In this document: positions 1 to 5,037 of the stretch, one piece after another
Numbering within the stretch: the first letter of the stretch is position 1
Layout of the letters: each line of letters starts with the position of its first letter
From: an uncultured Eggerthellaceae bacterium
GTDB lineage: Bacteria; Actinomycetota; Coriobacteriia; Coriobacteriales; Eggerthellaceae
Reading direction: 5' to 3'
Assembly: GCA_910589135.1 (NCBI GenBank)
Contig: CAJUSL010000011.1
Span: forward strand, 15,787-20,823
Length of the DNA stretch: 5,037 nucleotides
Made by a program: the position numbers and the translations under genes
The notes under the pieces: generated by a model
The model's input: the letters and a program-made list of their open reading frames with translations, nothing else
What the model was told of the DNA's origin: nothing
Databases searched by the model: none

Positions 1-1
1 C

Positions 2-583
2 ATGGAGCCTTCCCGCGTGCTCGTCGGCAGCGACTTCCGATTCGGGGCCAGGGCGGCCGGCGACGTGCGCATGCTGGCTGAGTGGGGAAGGCGCAACGCG
101 GTCGGCGTCGAGGTCGTGGACCTGCTCGAGGTGGCGGGCGCGCCTGCCAAGTCGACCCGCATCCGCCACCTGCTCGACGATGGCGACGTGAAGGGCGCCT
201 CAGAGCTGCTCGGGCGCCCCTTCTCGTATGCGGGATGCGTGTGCAAGGGGAGGGGCGACGGCGCCTCCCTGGGCTTCGCCACCGCGAACCTGCAGGTGCC
301 CCCCGATCGGCAGCTTCCCGCCGATGGCGTGTATGCGGGATATGCGACGGTCGACGACGTCCGGTACAAGGCGGCGGTCTCGGTGGGCATCCCGCCCACC
401 TTCGCCGAGGGAAGCCGCGACAACCTCGAGGCGCACCTGCTCGGCTTCGAAGGCGACCTGTACGGGCGCGACGTGCGCATCGAGTTCGTGGAGCGCCTGC
501 GCCCCATGCGGAAGTTCGACGACGTGGACGACCTGGTGGCGGCCGTCAAGGGCGACATCGCCTGGATAGAGGGGAACCTGTAG
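2..583 (+). CDS. ribF: Bifunctional riboflavin kinase / FAD synthetase, C-terminal part (5' partial)
   Basis: The enzyme phosphorylates riboflavin to FMN and adenylates FMN to FAD in the cytoplasm. The frame is open from the left edge and ends at TAG 581-583, giving 193 visible residues; a full RibF is about 300, so roughly the first third is missing. The ATG at base 2 is an internal Met. Visible residues 7-15 (LVGSDFRFG) match the LVGxDFRFG motif of the adenylyltransferase domain, and STRIRHLL (51-58) matches its SSTxIR motif. The riboflavin kinase domain follows from GRPFSYAG (71-78). It holds GFATANL (91-97), where most relatives have GFPTANL, then DGVYAG (108-113), and NLEAHLLGFEGDLYG (141-155), whose Glu143 is the expected catalytic base. 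The flavokinase core is otherwise complete and reaches the normal C-terminus. It converges on the helicase gene. The family assignment is secure. Confidence 0.95.
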   Translation: MEPSRVLVGSDFRFGARAAGDVRMLAEWGRRNAVGVEVVDLLEVAGAPAKSTRIRHLLDDGDVKGASELLGRPFSYAGCVCKGRGDGASLGFATANLQVPPDRQLPADGVYAGYATVDDVRYKAAVSVGIPPTFAEGSRDNLEAHLLGFEGDLYGRDVRIEFVERLRPMRKFDDVDDLVAAVKGDIAWIEGNL

Positions 584-587
584 GATA

Positions 588-622
588 GCCGCATCCGCCG
601 CCGATGCGCAACATGATGCGGC
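588..622. terminator. Possible bidirectional terminator hairpin between convergent genes
   Basis: GCCGCATC (588-595) is a perfect inverted copy of GATGCGGC (615-622), with a 19-base loop. An alternative smaller hairpin pairs CGCATC (590-595) with GATGCG (603-608). It lies in the 57-base gap between the stop of ribF and the stop of the opposing helicase gene, which is where a shared terminator is expected. Neither side has a clear T-tract, so it is not a classical intrinsic terminator. The position is the main support. Confidence 0.35.
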
Positions 623-640
623 CAGGTTTCGATCGCGGCG

Positions 641-2143
641 CTAGCGGCGCCCGCGCAGTCCCGAGCTTTTCATGCCGGGGCGCCGCGTCCCTTGTGGGGA
701 CGAGCCGCTGCGCTTGGGCCTCTTCATGCTGCGCGTGCGTCCCGACGCCTGGCCGCGCGCCTTCTTGTCGCGGCTGGACTCCTGGGACTTGGTCGCCTTT
801 CCGGATGACTTGCGTCCGGGCCTCATGCCATCTTTCGGCTTCTTTCCGGACCCCTTCTCGGCGCCGTCCTTCGAGGCCTTCTTCTTGCCCTTGCCGTTCC
901 TGAGGTCGGCCCATCCCTCGTAGTTGTACTTCGCAGGCTGCTTCTTGCCCTTTGACGCGCCCTTCTTCTGCTTCGGCTTGCCCTTGCGCGACGTGGTGCC
1001 CAGGATGGACATGTCCAAGTCGTAGGACTCGAGGCGCATGACGGGGATTTCCTTGCCGAGCAGGCCTTCGATGGCCTTGAGCGCCTTCAGCGAGTTGCCG
1101 CTGACGAACGAGACCGCGAAGCCCTCCTGGCCTGCGCGGCCGGTTCTGCCGATGCGGTGGATGTAGTCTTCGGCCATGTCGGGCAGGTCGTAGTTCACCA
1201 CGTAGTCGACCGACGGGATGTCGATGCCGCGGGCGAGCACGTCGGTGGCGACGATGACGTCGGCCTTCCCCTTGCGGAAGCTGTTGAGGGCGTTGCGCCG
1301 CTGGCCCTGCGTCCTGTCGGAGTGGATGCATTCGACCTTGTAGCCGGCGTCCTTGAGCATCTTCGCCACGCCCTCCGCGCGCATCTTCGTGCGGGCGAAG
1401 ACGATGACCTTGTCGTGGCCCTTCTCGTCGAGCAGGCACTTGAGCAGCTCGGGCTTCTCGCTCTGGGCGACGGGGAGGAGGTACTGGTCGACGATCTTGG
1501 AGGTCTCGCCGCGTTGGGCGATTTGGATGACTTCGGGGTCTTGAAGCAGGCCGGCGAGGTTGTTGCGCACGCTCTTGTCGATGGTCGCAGAGAACAGTAG
1601 CGTCTGCCGCTCTTCGGGCACCAGGTCGACGATCCTGCGCACGTCGGGCAAAAAACCCATGTCGAGCATGCGGTCCGCCTCGTCGAGCACGAGCACCTCG
1701 ATGCTGCCCAGGTTGACCACGCCCCGCTGGATGAGGTCGCACAGGCGGCCGGGCGTGGCGATGAGCACGTCGGTGCCGGCGCGCAGCTCGCGGATCTGGG
1801 GGCCGTAGGGCTTCCCGCCGTAGAGCACGGTGGTGTACTGGCCGCACGCCTTGGCCACCTTGTAGCTGACGAACGAGATCTGCTCGGCGAGCTCGCGCGT
1901 GGGGGTGACGACCAGAATGCGCGGGGCGCGCGGACCGCGCCTGAGCCTTTTCAGGCTGCTCACGGTGGGGAGCAGGAACGCTGCCGTCTTCCCGGTGCCC
2001 GTGCTGGCTGCGGCTATGACGTCGCGGCCCTGCAGGACTGCAGGGATGGCCTGCTCCTGCACGGGGGTGGGGTTTTCATACCCGAGCCTCTTCACGGCGC
2101 CGAGCGCGCCGTCGGAAAGGCCCAGTTCTTGGAACGAGGTCAT
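641..2143 (-). CDS. ATP-dependent DEAD-box RNA helicase, RhlE-like, with long basic C-terminal tail
   Basis: A cytoplasmic ATP-driven RNA-unwinding protein, by family likely to act in ribosome assembly, RNA turnover or cold adaptation. It has 500 residues starting at MTSFQELGL. Every hallmark is present: Q motif around NPTPVQ (24-29), motif I ASTGTGKT (46-53), Ia PTRELAEQ (81-88), GG (109-110), TPGR (130-133), DEAD (154-157), SAT (185-187), VIVFART (246-252), TDVLARGID (300-308) and HRIGRTGR (329-336). The core ends near residue 385; residues 386-500 are a low-complexity tail rich in Lys, Arg, Ser and Gly, probably for RNA binding. I chose ATG 2141-2143 because AAGGA lies 5 bases upstream (2149-2153) and the family begins with (T)SFxxLGL. 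An upstream in-frame ATG at 2192-2194 would overlap the end of fabH and add a non-conserved leader. It sits 28 bases after fabH on the same strand, so it is probably co-transcribed. RhlE is the nearest subgroup; CshA or DeaD are less likely. Confidence 0.95.
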   Translation of the reverse strand: MTSFQELGLSDGALGAVKRLGYENPTPVQEQAIPAVLQGRDVIAAASTGTGKTAAFLLPTVSSLKRLRRGPRAPRILVVTPTRELAEQISFVSYKVAKACGQYTTVLYGGKPYGPQIRELRAGTDVLIATPGRLCDLIQRGVVNLGSIEVLVLDEADRMLDMGFLPDVRRIVDLVPEERQTLLFSATIDKSVRNNLAGLLQDPEVIQIAQRGETSKIVDQYLLPVAQSEKPELLKCLLDEKGHDKVIVFARTKMRAEGVAKMLKDAGYKVECIHSDRTQGQRRNALNSFRKGKADVIVATDVLARGIDIPSVDYVVNYDLPDMAEDYIHRIGRTGRAGQEGFAVSFVSGNSLKALKAIEGLLGKEIPVMRLESYDLDMSILGTTSRKGKPKQKKGASKGKKQPAKYNYEGWADLRNGKGKKKASKDGAEKGSGKKPKDGMRPGRKSSGKATKSQESSRDKKARGQASGRTRSMKRPKRSGSSPQGTRRPGMKSSGLRGRR

Positions 2144-2148
2144 TGGTA

Positions 2149-2153
2149 TCCTT
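2149..2153 (-). promoter_or_regulatory. Ribosome binding site of the helicase gene
   Basis: Read on the minus strand this is AAGGA within GAAAGGA, 5 bases before ATG 2143. It lies between the fabH stop and the helicase start and decides the start at 2143 over the upstream in-frame ATG at 2194. Confidence 0.7.
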
Positions 2154-2171
2154 TCGCGGGGCGCGGGCGGC

Positions 2172-3380
2172 CTAGAGCCGCATGACCGCGGCACCCGATG
2201 TGAGGCCGCCTCCGAAGGCGACCAGTACTACGATGTCGCCGTGCGACACCTTTCCGGACGATATGGCGTCGACGAGCGCCATGGGCAGGCACGACGAGCT
2301 GGTGTTGCCCGTGTGCCCGATGGAGACCTGGAACGCGTCGAGCGGCAGGTCGAGCCTTTTGGCGGCGAATTCGATGATGCGCAGGTTCGCCTGGTGGGGG
2401 ACGATTGCCTTGACGTCCTGGACGGCCACCCCGGCGCGCTCGCAGGCCTGGCGCACGGCGTTCTCCATGGCCTTGGCTGCGAACTTGAACACCTTCTGCC
2501 CGTTCATGTAGATGACCTGCTCGGGGCCGCCCCTCGAGGCGCGGTCGTCGATGTCGAACAAATCGTCGGCGCGGCCCGCGGCCGGGTCGCATGACAGGCC
2601 GAGCGAGGCGATGTAGGAGTAGTCGACCACCTTCGGGTCGTCCGACCTCGCATCGTGGGCGGCCTTCGCCTCCTCGTCGCACACGACGCCGTTCTCGTCG
2701 AACGGCAGCGGGGAGGAATAGGACTGGCGGCATGTCAGGGAGTTCGCGTCATCGTCGTCGTTCTTGAGGTACGAAGACATGACGCCCTGCTCGCCGTCGC
2801 GCCATTCCAGCACCATGGCGCCGGCCCCGTCGCCGAAGAGCACGCAGGTGTTGCGGTCCTGCCAGTCGGTCAGGCGCGTCAGGCGCTCGGAGCTGACGAC
2901 GAGCGCGCGGTTGTACTGGTTGCGCGCGCCACCGCCTGCGGTGTGGGATGCGGCCATCATCGACTCGGCCACGGAAACCCCGTAGACGAAGCCGGTGCAC
3001 GCCGCGTTGACGTCGAACGCGACGGCCGAGTCGAGCCCGAGCATCCTCTTGAGCGCAGCCGCGTTGGAGGGCACCAGCACGTCGGGGGTGATGGTGGTAA
3101 GGACGACCAGGTCGATGCTTGCGGGGTCGACGGGTTCGGGACAGACGCCCGCGGAGTCGATGTTCGCGCCCGGCACCGACGGGACGTCCATGCCGAGCGC
3201 CTCGGCCGCTGCGGCGGCGGCCAGGTCGACCATGGTTTCGTTCACGGAGACGTGCCTGGACGATATGCCGGTGCGGGTGACGATCCACTCGTCGTCCGTC
3301 TGCACCAGCTTCTCCAGGTCCTCGTTATGCACGACGAGGCCCGGCACGGCCTTCCCGAAACCCATTGCGCATGCACCCAT
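2172..3380 (-). CDS. fabH: Beta-ketoacyl-ACP synthase III (FabH), enlarged
   Basis: FabH starts type II fatty-acid synthesis by condensing an acyl-CoA primer (acetyl-CoA or branched) with malonyl-ACP in the cytoplasm. The 402-residue protein carries the full catalytic triad: Cys128 in NAACTGF, His329 in VPHQANLRI and Asn359 in GHTGNTSS. The CoA-contact segment EWIVTRTGI (31-39) falls at the same residue numbers as in E. coli FabH (Trp32, Arg36), which supports the chosen start. FGDGAGA (182-188) and the C-terminal AFGGGLTSGAAVMRL (388-402) are also typical. E. coli FabH has 317 residues with Cys112, His244 and Asn274. The 85 extra residues here therefore divide into 16 before the Cys and 69 between Cys and His, mostly within about 203-288. 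GGAGGA lies 5 bases before the ATG. No acpP, fabD, fabG or fabF lies beside it in this window; the next gene in the transcript is the helicase. Primer preference cannot be read from the sequence. Confidence 0.94.
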   Translation of the reverse strand: MGACAMGFGKAVPGLVVHNEDLEKLVQTDDEWIVTRTGISSRHVSVNETMVDLAAAAAAEALGMDVPSVPGANIDSAGVCPEPVDPASIDLVVLTTITPDVLVPSNAAALKRMLGLDSAVAFDVNAACTGFVYGVSVAESMMAASHTAGGGARNQYNRALVVSSERLTRLTDWQDRNTCVLFGDGAGAMVLEWRDGEQGVMSSYLKNDDDDANSLTCRQSYSSPLPFDENGVVCDEEAKAAHDARSDDPKVVDYSYIASLGLSCDPAAGRADDLFDIDDRASRGGPEQVIYMNGQKVFKFAAKAMENAVRQACERAGVAVQDVKAIVPHQANLRIIEFAAKRLDLPLDAFQVSIGHTGNTSSSCLPMALVDAISSGKVSHGDIVVLVAFGGGLTSGAAVMRL

Positions 3381-3385
3381 GGCGG

Positions 3386-3391
3386 TCCTCC
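3386..3391 (-). promoter_or_regulatory. Ribosome binding site of fabH
   Basis: On the minus strand this reads GGAGGA, a strong Shine-Dalgarno sequence 5 bases before ATG 3378-3380. It favours this start over the internal Met at residue 6. Confidence 0.8.
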
Positions 3392-3399
3392 AACGCAGA

Positions 3400-3410
3400 T
3401 TTTGACAAAA
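3400..3410. promoter_or_regulatory. TTTTG-A-CAAAA palindrome, possible operator near the fabH transcription start
   Basis: TTTTG (3400-3404) and CAAAA (3406-3410) form a perfect 5-1-5 inverted repeat. It lies just downstream of the predicted fabH transcription start (about 3413) and upstream of the ribosome binding site, a position where a bound repressor would block transcription. It has some likeness to the TTTGA...TCAAA core of FabT-type fatty-acid operators, but the spacing differs, so no regulator is named. Confidence 0.3.
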
Positions 3411-3419
3411 GACCTTCCA

Positions 3420-3428
3420 ATAATACCA
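3420..3428 (-). promoter_or_regulatory. Extended -10 promoter element for fabH
   Basis: Read on the minus strand this is TGGTATTAT: a TG extension, one base, then TATTAT, which matches TATAAT at five of six positions. No good -35 is seen at 16-18 bases, which fits an extended -10 promoter. Transcription would start near 3413, giving a leader of about 33 bases before the fabH ATG. It would also drive the helicase gene downstream. Confidence 0.5.
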
Positions 3429-3445
3429 GATTCGCTCGTCGAATC
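3429..3445. repeat. Perfect inverted repeat GATTCG-N5-CGAATC upstream of the fabH -10
   Basis: GATTCG (3429-3434) and CGAATC (3440-3445) are exact reverse complements separated by CTCGT. The 17-base dyad abuts the TG of the fabH extended -10 and covers the spacer towards the -35 region. Its size and place suit a dimeric transcription factor site, either repressor or activator. No known operator is matched. Confidence 0.4.
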
Positions 3446-3460
3446 CGCCGCCGAGCAGCT

Positions 3461-3490
3461 TTGAACGACATGTGAAACTGTACTAATTAT
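3461..3490 (+). promoter_or_regulatory. Candidate promoter for the rightward Sel1-like gene
   Basis: TTGAAC (3461-3466) matches the -35 consensus TTGACA at four of six positions, and AATTAT (3485-3490) matches TATAAT at four of six, with an 18-base spacer. The stretch is clearly more AT-rich than its surroundings. The leader would be about 70 bases. ACTAAT (3482-3487) and GATAGT (3493-3498) are other possible -10 boxes, so the exact site is uncertain. Confidence 0.35.
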
Positions 3491-3551
3491 GGGATAGTTT
3501 AACGGTTTGCGAGGGATATCGTGTTTCCTGCAAGATGAATGCGGAAGGATT

Positions 3552-3557
3552 GGAGGG
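3552..3557 (+). promoter_or_regulatory. Ribosome binding site of the Sel1-like gene
   Basis: GGAGGG lies 8 bases before ATG 3566. It decides this start over the in-frame ATG at 3539, which has no comparable site. Confidence 0.75.
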
Positions 3558-3565
3558 TGCACACG

Positions 3566-4186
3566 ATGGGACTCATGGCGACGGTCGTTCCGATGGCGCT
3601 TCTGCCCGAAGGCAGGGCGCGGGAGGTGTCATTCGCGGCGCGGGTCTCGAACATGCTGTTCGGGGCGCCCAACGCGCGCCGTGCGAACGGGATAGTGTCG
3701 GCGTCGTTCGACGTGGCGGGGTGGCTGCGGCGTGCGTTGCGCGCGCTGACGGGCGCGCCCGCCTCCGTTCCCGTCTTCGCCATCGACCGGATGGGCACCG
3801 AGTACCGCGAGCGACTTCCGCGCATCTGGCTCAGCGAGAAGGTGGCCAACACCCGCCACGACGCGGGCAGGGTGTTCGTGGAAAGCTACCCTTCCGCGCC
3901 CGACCGCGGCGGGGAGGTCGCGCTCGAGCTGGGCGACCGCTATCTGGGGGAAGGCTTCAGGGCCGCCGACTGCGGCTGCGGCCAAGCCGTGGAATGCTTC
4001 AAGGCGGCCGAGATTCTATACTTGCACGCCGTGCGAAGGGGCAACCGCGAGGCCGCTTCGCGCCTGCGGGGCATCTACGACGACGACCTGTGCCGCGGCG
4101 ACTACTGGCGGCCGCGCCTCGAGGCGCGCGCGAAGCATGCGCGGCGGCGCGACCCGGCGCGTCGCGGGCGGGCGTGTCGGCTATAG
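3566..4186 (+). CDS. Small protein with a degenerate Sel1-like repeat, function unknown
   Basis: A 206-residue protein with no catalytic motif that I recognise. Residues about 116-180 have the helical-repeat pattern of Sel1/TPR-like proteins: GEVALELGDRYLGEG (116-130), an Asp-containing turn, then AVECFKAAEILYLHAVRRGN (141-160) and a second start at REAASRLRGIYDDD (161-174). This is about one and a half repeats, so at most a small protein-binding scaffold. The first 110 residues match nothing I know; they contain a short hydrophobic run (about 4-13) too short and too interrupted for a confident signal peptide. The last 20 residues are very Arg-rich. There is no clear membrane segment, so it is probably cytoplasmic. 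The gene is divergent from fabH and has its own ribosome binding site. Codon use is GC-rich like the neighbours, which argues against recent transfer. That it is a real gene is likely; the Sel1 assignment is moderate. Confidence 0.75.
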   Translation: MGLMATVVPMALLPEGRAREVSFAARVSNMLFGAPNARRANGIVSASFDVAGWLRRALRALTGAPASVPVFAIDRMGTEYRERLPRIWLSEKVANTRHDAGRVFVESYPSAPDRGGEVALELGDRYLGEGFRAADCGCGQAVECFKAAEILYLHAVRRGNREAASRLRGIYDDDLCRGDYWRPRLEARAKHARRRDPARRGRACRL

Positions 4187-4187
4187 T
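4182..4187 (+). promoter_or_regulatory. Possible -10 box for the AddB-like gene
   Basis: TATAGT matches TATAAT at five of six positions and overlaps the stop codon of the upstream gene. No convincing -35 lies 16-18 bases upstream, where the sequence is nearly all G and C. If used, the leader would be about 46 bases and would include the hairpin at 4205-4222. Read-through from the upstream gene is the alternative. Confidence 0.35.
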
Positions 4188-4204
4188 GGTAGGCGAACAA
4201 ACCC

Positions 4205-4222
4205 GGCCGCGTCCGCGCGGCC
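4205..4222 (+). other. GC-only hairpin in the leader of the AddB-like gene
   Basis: GGCCGCG (4205-4211) pairs perfectly with CGCGGCC (4216-4222) around the tetraloop TCCG, giving a seven-pair stem made only of G-C pairs. It ends 17 bases before the GTG start and 6 bases before the purine-rich ribosome binding site (GAGAGG, 4229-4234). There is no T-tract, so an intrinsic terminator for the upstream gene is less likely than an mRNA structure near the start. In such GC-rich DNA it could also be chance. Confidence 0.4.
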
Positions 4223-4239
4223 TGCGAAGAGAGGGCGGC

Positions 4240-5037
4240 GTGGCGAAGCCGGAGACCACATACCTGCTGCACGCGAACAGGGCGCTTGCGGACGAGGCGG
4301 CGAAGCGAGCCGCGCGCGAGGCCTTCGCCGTCTCGGGAAGCGTGCGCGCAAGCCTGGGTGAGAAGCACACCACTGCGGCCGACCTGGCGGTCTCCCTGTG
4401 GGAGCTCTGGGGCGACGGGCGCGCCATCGTGGGCGACACGCACCGGCTGCTGAAGGTGTACGGCATGCTCGCCGAGCACGGCCTGCAGGCCTCGGTCGGC
4501 ACGGCGCGGCAGGTCGCCGCGTTCCTGAAGCGGCACCTCGCGTCCCTGCAGGGGGCGGGGTTCGAAGCGCCCGGACTCACGCGCAGCGAGCGGTCCGTGT
4601 GCGACCTGGCACGCGCGTACTGCCGCTTCCTCGACGAGGCGGGCATGGTCGAGACGTGCCAGGCGCTCCCGCTGCTCGAGGAGGCCCTCTCGTGGCTGAA
4701 GGTGCGCGCCGCAGGCCCCCTTCTGCTGGACGATCCGCTTGCCGCGTTCTACGAGGGCGTGCTGGGCGAGGGCTTCGATGCGGCCGCGCCCGATGCGCCC
4801 GCCACCGAGGCGGAGTTCGTCCTGCTGCGCCCGGAAGGCGTGACGGCTGTCGAGGAGATGGTGTTCGACGAGGTGCGCGATGCCTTGTCCGAGCAGGCGG
4901 TCCGTTCGGTGGCATTGGTCGCGCCGAACCCCTTAGAAACGTACGGGGCGCTCGCTCCGGCCTTGAGGCGTGCCGGCGCCGCATGCGCGCTCGAAGCGAT
5001 CGTGCCGTTGCGGCAGGCCTCGTTCGGGCGGTTCTTC
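4240..5037 (+). CDS. AddB-like / PD-(D/E)XK nuclease family protein, N-terminal part (3' partial)
   Basis: The frame is open from GTG 4240 to the right edge, giving 266 residues without a stop. The first 100 or so residues, including DLAVSLWELWGDGRAIV (61-77) and the helical segment after it, resemble the helical lead-in of AddB-type proteins. Residues about 194-266 (LLRPEGVTAVEEMVFDEV, then VALVAPNPLETYGALAPAL, ending IVPLRQASFGRFF) resemble the second helicase-like domain of AddB/UvrD-type proteins, in which a loader or nuclease subunit lists an Asp/Glu-rich strand, a V-x-V-A-P strand and a P-L-x-x-T/S-x-x-G-R turn. By family such proteins form the AddAB/RecBCD-like complex that resects double-strand breaks, and carry a nuclease domain at the far C-terminus, outside this window. 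I see no Walker A motif in the N-terminus. GTG was chosen for the GAGAGG site 5 bases upstream; in-frame GTGs at 4174 and 4186 lack one. The gene lies 53 bases after the Sel1-like gene. The assignment rests on pattern resemblance only. Confidence 0.6.
   Translation, partial: MAKPETTYLLHANRALADEAAKRAAREAFAVSGSVRASLGEKHTTAADLAVSLWELWGDGRAIVGDTHRLLKVYGMLAEHGLQASVGTARQVAAFLKRHLASLQGAGFEAPGLTRSERSVCDLARAYCRFLDEAGMVETCQALPLLEEALSWLKVRAAGPLLLDDPLAAFYEGVLGEGFDAAAPDAPATEAEFVLLRPEGVTAVEEMVFDEVRDALSEQAVRSVALVAPNPLETYGALAPALRRAGAACALEAIVPLRQASFGRFF

Noticed and set aside
637..651. GGCGC-N5-GCGCC dyad at the end of the helicase gene
   Set aside because: Arms are only five bases in very GC-rich sequence and there is no T-tract, so chance is likely.
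1157..1600. Long open frame on the + strand opposite the helicase
   Set aside because: It is the antisense shadow of strongly conserved helicase motifs. Its Val/Leu/Asp-rich product is typical of reverse frames in GC-rich DNA.
546..1847. 433-codon open frame on the - strand overlapping the helicase and the end of ribF
   Set aside because: It is the same strand in another frame as the helicase, with an Arg/Pro/His-rich product, and it crosses two real gene ends.
2144..2194. Upstream in-frame ATG that would lengthen the helicase by 17 residues
   Set aside because: The leader is not like family members, the ATG lies inside the end of fabH, and a good ribosome binding site precedes ATG 2143.
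3402..3407. Perfect TTGACA on the + strand as a -35 box
   Set aside because: No acceptable -10 lies 16-18 bases downstream; the nearest AT-rich hexamer is only 13 bases away. It is better explained as part of the TTTTGACAAAA palindrome.
2655..3464. 269-codon open frame on the + strand opposite fabH
   Set aside because: It lies antisense to the FabH catalytic region and runs through its promoter. The product is His/Val/Gly-rich without any domain.
3539..3565. Upstream in-frame ATG for the Sel1-like gene
   Set aside because: It has no ribosome binding site, while GGAGGG is ideally placed before ATG 3566.
3999..4646. Open frame on the - strand across the Sel1-like and AddB-like genes
   Set aside because: The product is Arg/Ala/Ser-rich low complexity and spans two genes that have better coding signals and ribosome binding sites.

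Overview
The window looks like a chromosomal, housekeeping stretch from a GC-rich actinobacterium. The protein style (RibF, RhlE-type helicase, long FabH, divergent Sel1-like protein, AddB-like protein) suggests a gut-type Coriobacteriia member, for example Eggerthellaceae. That placement is an inference from general resemblance, not from a marker gene. There is no mobile element, CRISPR array, tRNA or rRNA. Genes are intact except where the window edges cut them.

Layout: (1) bases 2-583, + strand, the C-terminal part of the bifunctional riboflavin kinase/FAD synthetase RibF, cut at its 5' end. (2) A short convergent gap (584-640) with an 8-bp inverted repeat. (3) bases 641-2143, - strand, an RhlE-type DEAD-box RNA helicase with a long basic tail. 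(4) bases 2172-3380, - strand, FabH (beta-ketoacyl-ACP synthase III), transcribed just ahead of the helicase with a 28-base gap, so the two probably form a fabH-helicase operon. (5) A divergent 185-base intergenic region (3381-3565), AT-rich compared with the rest, with a good extended -10 for fabH, two perfect inverted repeats around it, and a weaker promoter candidate for the rightward gene. (6) bases 3566-4186, + strand, a small protein with a degenerate Sel1-like repeat. (7) bases 4240-5037, + strand, the first 266 residues of a large protein that resembles AddB/PD-(D/E)XK recombination nuclease subunits and runs off the right edge.

The genes serve different basic functions: flavin cofactor synthesis, initiation of fatty-acid synthesis, RNA remodelling and probably double-strand-break repair. 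I see no convincing new multi-gene system. The points most worth a second look are the 85 extra residues in FabH, the inverted repeats at the fabH promoter, the fabH-helicase pairing, the altered PTAN motif in RibF, and the unusual AddB-like N-terminus with a strong hairpin just before its start.
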